Assembly: GCA_964517465.1 (NCBI GenBank)
Contig: CAZFEK010000004.1
Coordinates: forward strand, 54,939 to 118,938
DNA length: 64,000 nt
Direction: 5' to 3'
From: JACPUX01 sp964517465
GTDB lineage: Bacteria; Pseudomonadota; Gammaproteobacteria; Burkholderiales; Casimicrobiaceae
This document shows, piece after piece, positions 58,028 to 64,000 of this stretch (position 1 is its first letter; every line of letters begins with the position of its first letter). Below the pieces are notes generated by a model, which was not told where the DNA came from, did no database searches, and worked only from the letters and a program-made list of their open reading frames with translations. A program made the translations under genes and the position numbers.

Positions 58028-59944
58028 TCAACCGTCTCGCTCCGTCTCGATGCGGTCGATGGCCTCGTGGGCTGCGAGCCAGGCCTCTTCCGCTTCGCAC
58101 AGCGCTTGGCCGAGCTCCCCCTGCCGTCGGCTCAGTTCGGCAAGCCGCGTTCGGCCGGCCTCCGAATAGGCTTCGGGCAAGGCAAGCCAGCGCTCATTTT
58201 CGCTCTTTTCGCGTTGTAGCCGGTCCATGGTTCTTTCCGCCAGCGCCAGCTGCTCGCGCCAGGGTTTGAGCTCTGCCGAGCGGCGCGTGCGCACTTGGGC
58301 GTCGATCCGCCGCTGGGTCCGCCGATCCGGCGCCGCCGCGGCCGCCTTGGGAGTGGATGCCGCAGCGCGACGGGCGGCGACCCAAACGCGGTAGTCGTCG
58401 AGATCTCCGTCGAAAGGAGCGACACCCCCGTCGGCGGCGAGCCAAAAGCGGTCGGTGGTTGCGCGCAGGAGATGGCGATCATGGGCCACCACCACCAACC
58501 CGCCGGTGTAGTCCTGCAGGGCTTGCGTCAGCGCCTGGCGCATTTCCAGATCGAGGTGGTTGGTGGGCTCGTCGAGTAGCAGCAAATTGGGTCCTTGCCA
58601 AACCAGCAGCGCAAGCGTCAGCCGGGCTTTTTCGCCTCCGGAGAATTCACCCACCCGAGCGCAGGCGCGGTCGCCCCGGAAATCGAATCCGCCGAGGAAG
58701 TCGCGTTGCTCCTGCTCGCGCACTTGCGGCGCGATGTTCTGCAGGTGCCAGAGCGGAGTCTGGTCCAGGCGCAGCTGTTCGACTTGGTGCTGGGCGAAGT
58801 AGCCGACACGGAGTCCCTGCCCGGTATGACGCCTGCCCGAAAGCGGTTGCAGCTTGCCGGCAATGGCTTTGAGCAAGGTCGATTTGCCCGCGCCGTTGGG
58901 GCCGAGGAGGCCGACGCGCTCGCCCGCCAGCAGACTCCAGCGCACGCCCCTCAATATGTGCGAGTTATCCCCATAACCGAGCGTGGCATCTTCGAAACTG
59001 ACCAGTTGCCGCGGCGCTTGTTCGGGTCTGGGGAATTCGAAGGCGAAGGGCGAGTCGACGTGGGCCGCGGCGATGCGTTCCATGCGCTCCAGGGCATGCA
59101 AGCGGCTTTGCGCCTGGCGCGCTTTGGTGGCTTTGGCGCGGAAGCGATCGACAAAGGACTGCAAATGCGCGATCTCGCGCTGCTGGCGCTGGTACATCGT
59201 TTGTTGCAAGGCGAGCTGCCCGGCGCGCAGGGTCTCGAAGGCGTCGTAGCTGCCGGGGTAAGTCTTGAGGGCACCCTGGTCGACGTGCACAATGGTGTCC
59301 ACTACCGCGTCGAGAAAATCGCGATCGTGGCTGATCAGCAGAAGCGTTCCTGGATAATTGCGCAGCCAATCCTCGAGCCACATGACCGCATCGAGATCGA
59401 GGTGGTTGGTCGGCTCGTCGAGGAGCAGCAGATCCGAGGGACACATCAGGGCTTGCGCCAGATTGAGGCGCATTCGCCATCCCCCGGAGAAGCTCGCCAC
59501 CGGGCGCTGCTGATCGGCCTCGCCAAAGCCCAGACCGGCAAGCAATGCGGCGGCGCGGGAAGGGGCGGAGTAACCTCCGGCGACTTCGAAGGCGTGGTGG
59601 AGTTCCGCCAGCGCTTCGCCGCAGAGTTGGTGATCTCTTTCGGCCGCGGCGAGCTGCGCCTCCAAAGCACGCAAATGCCGGTCGCCATCGCGCACGTGCT
59701 CGATCGCCGGAGCGTCCGTCGACGCCGTTTCTTGCGCCACCGAAGCGAGCACCCAGCCGGGCGGAATCGAGATGTCGCCGGCGTCGGCCAAGAGCTGCCC
59801 CTGCAGCGCGGCAAAAAGGCTGGTCTTGCCGCAGCCGTTGGCGCCGATCAGCCCGACTTTCTTTTTCGGGCCGATGCAGAGGTTGGCTTCCGAGAGCAGC
59901 ACGCGGGCGCCGCGGCGCAGGGTCAGGGCGGAAATGCGAATCAT
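58028..59944 (-). CDS. ABC-F family ATPase (YheS-like)
   Basis: 638 residues, two ABC domains and no membrane segments. NBD1: Walker A GANGCGKTSLF, signature FSGGWRMRLNLAQ, Walker B LLLLDEPTNHLDLD. An inter-domain linker is rich in Arg/Gln. NBD2: GPNGAGKSTLLKA, FSGGEKARLTLA, LLLLDEPTNHLDLE. A C-terminal coiled-coil extension (EREKSENERW region) follows. ABC-F proteins act on the ribosome in translation; the YheS subtype fits the length and C-terminal extension. Confidence 0.9.
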   Translation of the reverse strand: MIRISALTLRRGARVLLSEANLCIGPKKKVGLIGANGCGKTSLFAALQGQLLADAGDISIPPGWVLASVAQETASTDAPAIEHVRDGDRHLRALEAQLAAAERDHQLCGEALAELHHAFEVAGGYSAPSRAAALLAGLGFGEADQQRPVASFSGGWRMRLNLAQALMCPSDLLLLDEPTNHLDLDAVMWLEDWLRNYPGTLLLISHDRDFLDAVVDTIVHVDQGALKTYPGSYDAFETLRAGQLALQQTMYQRQQREIAHLQSFVDRFRAKATKARQAQSRLHALERMERIAAAHVDSPFAFEFPRPEQAPRQLVSFEDATLGYGDNSHILRGVRWSLLAGERVGLLGPNGAGKSTLLKAIAGKLQPLSGRRHTGQGLRVGYFAQHQVEQLRLDQTPLWHLQNIAPQVREQEQRDFLGGFDFRGDRACARVGEFSGGEKARLTLALLVWQGPNLLLLDEPTNHLDLEMRQALTQALQDYTGGLVVVAHDRHLLRATTDRFWLAADGGVAPFDGDLDDYRVWVAARRAAASTPKAAAAAPDRRTQRRIDAQVRTRRSAELKPWREQLALAERTMDRLQREKSENERWLALPEAYSEAGRTRLAELSRRQGELGQALCEAEEAWLAAHEAIDRIETERDG

Positions 59945-59969
59945 GCTGTGCCAAAGGCGGTTTCTAGGA

Positions 59970-60746
59970 TCATGTGCGGTAATCGATGATCAAGGGCGCA
60001 TGGTCGGAGAAACGTTCGGCCTTGTACACCTCGGCGCGGCGCGCACGTTCGGCAAGGCCGGGCGTGGCGACGTGGTAATCGATGCGCCAACCGACGTTCT
60101 TTTCCCAGGCGGCGCCGCGGTTGGACCACCAAGTGTAGCTTTCCTCCGTCGCCTTCGGGTACAGGCGGCGATAGACGTCCACCCATCCCAATTCATCGAA
60201 CACTCGGCTCAACCATTCCCGCTCTTCCGGCAGAAAACCGGAGTTCTTCTGATTGCTGCGCCAGTTCTTGAGGTCTATGGGCTGATGGGCGATATTCCAG
60301 TCCCCGCAAAGCAGGATTTCTCTGCCTTCCCGGCGCAATTGATCAAGGTGGGGAAAAAACGCCGCAAGGAAACGGAATTTGGCCTCTTGGCGGTCTGGCG
60401 AGCTCGATCCAGAAGGGAAATAGACGCTGATCACGCTCAAATCATTAAAATCGGCGCGCAAATAGCGGCCTTCCGCGTCGAATTCCGCATTCCCGAACCC
60501 GGCAAGCACCCTTTTGGGCCGCTTCTTGGTGAAGATGCCGACGCCGCTGTAACCCTTCTTTGCTGCGAAGTGAAAGTGGCCCTGAGCCCGGCCCAATCGC
60601 GTCAAGGTTTCTCCCAGGTCGGCGTGCTGCGCTTTCAATTCCTGCACACAGAGGATGTCCCAGCTTCTGAGGTTCTCCAGCCAAGGCGCCAAACCTTTGC
60701 GGGCGGCCGACCGCAAACCGTTGACATTGAGACTCAGAACGCGCAT
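59970..60746 (-). CDS. xth: Exodeoxyribonuclease III (AP endonuclease)
   Basis: Base-excision repair enzyme, 258 residues. LSLNVNGLRSAARKG, metal-binding CVQELKAQ, GDWNIAHQPIDLKN, and the catalytic SDHAPLIIDY near the C-terminus. Divergent from pyrE. Confidence 0.96.
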   Translation of the reverse strand: MRVLSLNVNGLRSAARKGLAPWLENLRSWDILCVQELKAQHADLGETLTRLGRAQGHFHFAAKKGYSGVGIFTKKRPKRVLAGFGNAEFDAEGRYLRADFNDLSVISVYFPSGSSSPDRQEAKFRFLAAFFPHLDQLRREGREILLCGDWNIAHQPIDLKNWRSNQKNSGFLPEEREWLSRVFDELGWVDVYRRLYPKATEESYTWWSNRGAAWEKNVGWRIDYHVATPGLAERARRAEVYKAERFSDHAPLIIDYRT

Positions 60747-60802
60747 GGAAAGGGGAGCCAGAAAAAAGCGCGAAGCTTAGCACCAAACCGATATCCTCAG
60801 CA

Positions 60803-60831
60803 CTGGCGTGGCAATCGCGCTGCGTTATACT
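60803..60831 (+). promoter_or_regulatory. Candidate pyrE promoter
   Basis: CTGGCG (60803-60808), 17-nt spacer, TATACT (60826-60831), 27 nt before the pyrE ATG. Confidence 0.45.
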
Positions 60832-60858
60832 TGCCCACTTGTATCAGAGAAAGCAGAC

Positions 60859-61500
60859 ATGATCGATTTTCGGCACGAGTTTCTTGGCTTTGCCTTGGCA
60901 CGGGATGTGCTGAGGTTTGGCGAGTTCACCACCAAGGCAGGACGCAAGTCACCCTACTTCTTTAATGCCGGGTTGTTCAATGACGGCGAAAGCCTGCGGC
61001 GACTGGGCCAATATTACGCGCAAGCGTGCCTGGCTTCGGGCTTGCAGTTCGACCAACTTTTCGGGCCGGCTTACAAGGGAATTACCTTGGCCGCCGCCAC
61101 GGCGGTGGCGCTTGCCGAAAAAGGGCACAATCTGCCGTTTAGCTACAACCGCAAGGAAGTCAAAGATCATGGCGAGGGCGGCAGCATCGTTGGCGCCCCC
61201 TTGAAAGGCCGGGTGTTGATCGTGGACGACGTGATCAGTGCCGGCACTTCGGTGCGCGAATCGGTCGCCCTGATCGAGGCCGAAGGGGCCAAAGCGGCGG
61301 GCGTTCTGATTGCGCTTGATCGCATGGAGCGGGGCCAAGGCGATTGGTCGGCAGTTCAGGAAGTCGAAGCCAAGTTTGGCATTCCGGTCGTGGCCATCGC
61401 CAACCTGCGAGACCTGCTGGGTTTTCTGCAGGAGAAGCCGGAATTAGCCGCCCATCTGGCGGCGACGGAGGAGTACCGCCGGCAGTATGGAGTCGGATAA
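60859..61500 (+). CDS. pyrE: Orotate phosphoribosyltransferase
   Basis: Forms OMP from orotate and PRPP in pyrimidine synthesis. 213 residues from ATG 60859 (MIDFRHEFLGFALARDVLRF). GPAYKGITLAAATAVAL, the flexible loop NRKEVKDHGEGG, and the PRPP motif VLIVDDVISAGTSVRES are complete. An upstream in-frame extension to 60808 is unlikely. Confidence 0.97.
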   Translation: MIDFRHEFLGFALARDVLRFGEFTTKAGRKSPYFFNAGLFNDGESLRRLGQYYAQACLASGLQFDQLFGPAYKGITLAAATAVALAEKGHNLPFSYNRKEVKDHGEGGSIVGAPLKGRVLIVDDVISAGTSVRESVALIEAEGAKAAGVLIALDRMERGQGDWSAVQEVEAKFGIPVVAIANLRDLLGFLQEKPELAAHLAATEEYRRQYGVG

Positions 61501-61527
61501 ACAACAACAGGGGCTGAGGAGCTTGTC

Positions 61528-62148
61528 ATGAATGCCTTATCGAGCACAATCGCGGTCTTGGCCTTGCTGGGCGCGGTGTTGGCCGGACCGGCGTTGGGCA
61601 ACATGTATAAATGGGTGGATGAAAAAGGCGTCACCCATTATGGCGATACGATACCGCCCGAGTACGTCAAGGGCGGCGCCACAGAACTCAATCGGCAAGG
61701 TCGCACGGTCAAGCGCACGGCCCCGGCGCTGACGCCGGAGCAAATTCGTGCGCAAGAGGATGAGCGAAACAAGCGCCTGGAAGAAGAAAAGGCGTCCCGC
61801 GAACAGCGGCGCAAGGATGACGCGCTGCTGGCGACCTATACCAGCCTCAAAGAAATCGACCAGGTTCGCGCGCGCAGCATTAGCGCGGTGGAGGCGGTAG
61901 TGAAAGGCGCGCAGAATCGCGTCGCGGAACTCAAGAAGCGCAAGGCCGAAATCGAGGCCCTGGATGCGGCCAAAAAACCGGTCCCGCCGGAAATGCGTCG
62001 CGAGCAAAAGAGCATCGAACAGGAAATGCCGGTGCAGCAGGGCCTGATCGAACAGAAGACCAAAGAGATGCAAGGCCTCCATGCGAAGTTCGATGCCGAG
62101 CGCCGCCGTTTCGAGGAGTTGAAGCTGCGCGAGACCGCAGCGCGATGA
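61528..62148 (+). CDS. DUF4124 exported protein with coiled coil
   Basis: 206 residues. Signal peptide ends near residue 24 (GPALG|NMY). The DUF4124 motif YKWVDEKGVTHYGDTIPP follows directly. From about residue 75 to the end the sequence is charged and Glu/Lys/Arg/Gln-rich, predicting a long coiled coil. Probably periplasmic; function unknown. Its stop overlaps the ubiD ATG (ATGA). Confidence 0.85.
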   Translation: MNALSSTIAVLALLGAVLAGPALGNMYKWVDEKGVTHYGDTIPPEYVKGGATELNRQGRTVKRTAPALTPEQIRAQEDERNKRLEEEKASREQRRKDDALLATYTSLKEIDQVRARSISAVEAVVKGAQNRVAELKKRKAEIEALDAAKKPVPPEMRREQKSIEQEMPVQQGLIEQKTKEMQGLHAKFDAERRRFEELKLRETAAR

Positions 62149-63611
62149 TTTATCGCGATTTGCGCGAATTCCTCGCCCAACTTGAAGCGCGCGGCGAGCT
62201 CAAGCGCATCGCTGCGGAAATCGATCCGCGTTTCGAAATGACCGAGATCGGCGACCGCGTGCTGCGTCAAGGCGGCCCGGCGCTGCTGTTCGAGCATCCG
62301 AAGGGCCACACCATTGCGGTGCTCGCCAACCTCTTCGGCACCCCGGCCAGAGTGGCGCTGGCCATGGGCCAAGAATCGATCGCCGCATTGCGCGAAGTGG
62401 GGCGTTTGCTCGCCGCGCTCAAGGAGCCCGAGCCGCCGCGGGGGTTGAAACACGCCTGGGAGAACACCCTGCCGATGTTGAAGCGCCTGCTCGACATGGC
62501 ACCGAAAGAAGTGCGGGGCGCTCCCTGCCAGGACGTGATTTGGGAAGGCAAAGAGTTGGACCTCGCGCGTTTGCCCATCCAAACCTGCTGGCCAGGCGAT
62601 GTCGGCCCGCTCATCACCTGGGGTTTGGTGGTTACGCGCGGCCCGCGCAAGACACGCCAGAATCTGGGCATTTACCGTCAGCAAGTGATCGGACCGAATC
62701 GCCTGATCATGCGCTGGCTGGCGCAGCGGGGCGGAGCGCTTGATTTTCGGGAACATCAGGAGCGCCATCGAGGCGAGCCTTTCCCGGTGGCGGTGGTATT
62801 GGGCGCCGATCCGGCGACTTTGCTGGCTGCCGTGACGCCGGTTCCTGACACCTTGTCCGAGTTTCAATTCGCCGGCCTGCTGCGCGGCGCGCGAACCGAG
62901 GTGACGCGCTGCCTGGGGCTCGACTTGATGGTGCCGGCCGAAGCCGAAATGGTGCTCGAAGGGCACATCCACCCGGATGAAACCGCGCTCGAAGGACCCT
63001 TTGGCGACCACACCGGGTATTACAACGAGGTGGAGCGGTTTCCAGTTTTTCGCCTCGAGCGCATCACCCTGCGCCGCGACCCCATCTATCACAGCACCTA
63101 TACCGGCAAACCCCCCGATGAACCCGCGGTGCTGGGCGTGGCGCTCAACGAAGTGTTTGTGCCTATCCTGCAAAAGCAGTTTCCCGAAATTCTCGATTTC
63201 TATCTCCCGCCTGAGGGTTGCTCCTATCGCTTGGCGGTCGTGAGCATCAAGAAGCAATACCCCGGACACGCCAAGCGGGTGATGTTCGGGATTTGGAGTT
63301 TCTTGCGCCAATTCATGTACACCAAAGTCATCCTGGTGGTGGATGAAGACATCGACGTGCGCGATTGGAAAGAAGTGGTCTGGGCCTGGACCACCCGCAG
63401 CGACCCTGCGCGCGACACCCTGCTGGTCGAGAATACGCCGATCGACTATCTCGACTTCGCCTCGCCGGTGGCGGGGCTCGGTTCCAAGATGGGCATAGAC
63501 GCCACCAACAAATGGCCTGGCGAGACCCGCCGCGAGTGGGGCCGGCCCATTGCCATGAGTGCCGAAGTCAAAGCGAGGGTGGATGCGATATGGAGCGAGT
63601 TGGGGTTGTAG
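62145..63611 (+). CDS. ubiD: 4-hydroxy-3-polyprenylbenzoate decarboxylase UbiD
   Basis: Prenylated-FMN-dependent decarboxylase of ubiquinone synthesis. 488 residues. YRDLREFLAQLEARGELKRI at the N-terminus, the prFMN and metal-binding region NLGIYRQQVIGPNRLIMRW, the catalytic E-R-E region with LEGHIHPDETALEGPFGDHTG distributed over 62960-63020, and DEDIDVRDWKEVVWAW with IGIDATNKWPGE-like end. UbiX, which makes the cofactor, is not nearby. Confidence 0.96.
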   Translation: MIYRDLREFLAQLEARGELKRIAAEIDPRFEMTEIGDRVLRQGGPALLFEHPKGHTIAVLANLFGTPARVALAMGQESIAALREVGRLLAALKEPEPPRGLKHAWENTLPMLKRLLDMAPKEVRGAPCQDVIWEGKELDLARLPIQTCWPGDVGPLITWGLVVTRGPRKTRQNLGIYRQQVIGPNRLIMRWLAQRGGALDFREHQERHRGEPFPVAVVLGADPATLLAAVTPVPDTLSEFQFAGLLRGARTEVTRCLGLDLMVPAEAEMVLEGHIHPDETALEGPFGDHTGYYNEVERFPVFRLERITLRRDPIYHSTYTGKPPDEPAVLGVALNEVFVPILQKQFPEILDFYLPPEGCSYRLAVVSIKKQYPGHAKRVMFGIWSFLRQFMYTKVILVVDEDIDVRDWKEVVWAWTTRSDPARDTLLVENTPIDYLDFASPVAGLGSKMGIDATNKWPGETRREWGRPIAMSAEVKARVDAIWSELGL

Positions 63612-63702
63612 TGGCCCGCTGCTGAGTTTGAGTCAGTACAGTCGCGACGGGCGTTTGGTTTGCAGAGAAACCCCTAATTTGGACTACCATTGCCCGAGCG
63701 TA

Positions 63703-63960
63703 GAGCGGCCTTGGCCGCAAATACATGCTCGATGTCCCGCGCGCCGCCTTCGCGGGCAAGCCCGCTCCTACAAAAAGCTTGGCGCGGACGGGTAGGAGCG
63801 GCCTTGGCCGCAAATACATGCTTGATGTCCCGCGCGCCGCCTTCGCGGGCAAGCCCGCTCCTACAAAAACCTTGGCGCGGACGGGTAGGAGCGGCCTTGG
63901 CCGCGAAGGGGTTTGGGCTCATGGCCGGCGCCGCAATCGCGGGCGAGCCCGCTCCTTCTA
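63703..63960. repeat. Tandem REP-like palindromes, 93-bp period
   Basis: GAGCGGCCTTGGCCG begins at 63703, 63796 and 63889 (period 93). Each unit pairs a GGAGCGGCCTTGGCCGC palindrome with a downstream inverted GCGGGCAAGCCCGCTCC. The last copy ends in a variant GCGGGCGAGCCCGCTCC at about 63939-63955. The arms TAGGAGCGG and CCGCTCCTA face each other, as in REP/BIME elements of Pseudomonas. The rest of 63612-63702 and 63961-64000 shows no gene. Confidence 0.9.
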
Positions 63961-64000
63961 TGATGTACGCGCATCTGTCAAGTCGGCATGATTGGCAAAG

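Noticed and set aside
63568..63922. Short minus-strand frames across the 93-bp repeats (repeated RGTSSMYLRPRP-type peptides)
   Set aside because: Translation of the nucleotide repeat; no start context and no family resemblance.

Overview
The window looks like a chromosomal replication-origin region of a betaproteobacterium, possibly Rhodocyclales or Nitrosomonadales. No rRNA marker is present, so the order is a guess. The reasons are: the origin gene set dnaA/dnaN/gyrB, rpmH/rnpA/yidD/yidC/mnmE and mnmG/rsmG/parA/parB; a complete atp operon beside it; an NtrY/NtrX pair next to rsmB; EarP with an arginine-type EF-P; a regulatory PTS next to gshB; TAXI-TRAP transport; and an IPTL-CTERM protein. 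No tRNA, rRNA, CRISPR array, prophage or intact insertion sequence was seen.

Layout. 1-7239 is a minus-strand run: def-fmt, then htpX-rsmB-DUF4390-ntrY-ntrX (ntrX is cut by the window edge). 7357-12204 (plus) holds a LysM protein, dprA and a topoisomerase III. 12205-18652 (minus) holds a PLP aminotransferase, gyrB, dnaN and dnaA. From 18815 the plus strand dominates: rpmH-rnpA-yidD-yidC-mnmE, pckG, a TauE-type permease, two parS sites, then mnmG-rsmG-parA-parB. After a minus-strand peroxiredoxin comes atpIBEFHAGDC (30772-37740), closed by a strong terminator, and then a TAXI-TRAP operon with DUF1850 and NnrU genes. Around 42.0-42.6 kb there is a decayed segment holding a chimeric remnant that resembles a fused nucleotidyltransferase/HEPN toxin-antitoxin pair. 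Next come efp-earP (minus), pdxA-rsmA (plus) and metX-metW-ampG (minus). A further plus-strand gene encodes an IPTL-CTERM surface protein. A long minus-strand run follows: ABC-F, nikR, dacC-dat-gshB-apbE-ptsIIA-ptsH-ptsI, with xth at its head. The window ends with pyrE, a DUF4124 gene, ubiD and REP-like repeats.

The most notable non-coding signals are: (a) a metX leader with a consensus-like promoter, a SAM-II-like aptamer, an antitermination pairing and an intrinsic terminator; (b) a nested palindrome between dnaA and dnaN carrying a DnaA-box-like site and a GTTGTCCC motif also found in the dnaA leader; (c) two parS sites just upstream of mnmG; (d) a weaker c-di-GMP-I-like leader before the IPTL-CTERM gene; (e) two tandem palindromic repeat arrays, with 99-bp and 93-bp periods. 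Together the genes cover chromosome replication and segregation, membrane insertion, tRNA and rRNA modification, ATP synthesis, methionine and pyridoxal biosynthesis, and nitrogen-type PTS signalling.

Starts were chosen from family alignment, Shine-Dalgarno placement and stop/start overlaps. Several differ from the longest possible open frame.
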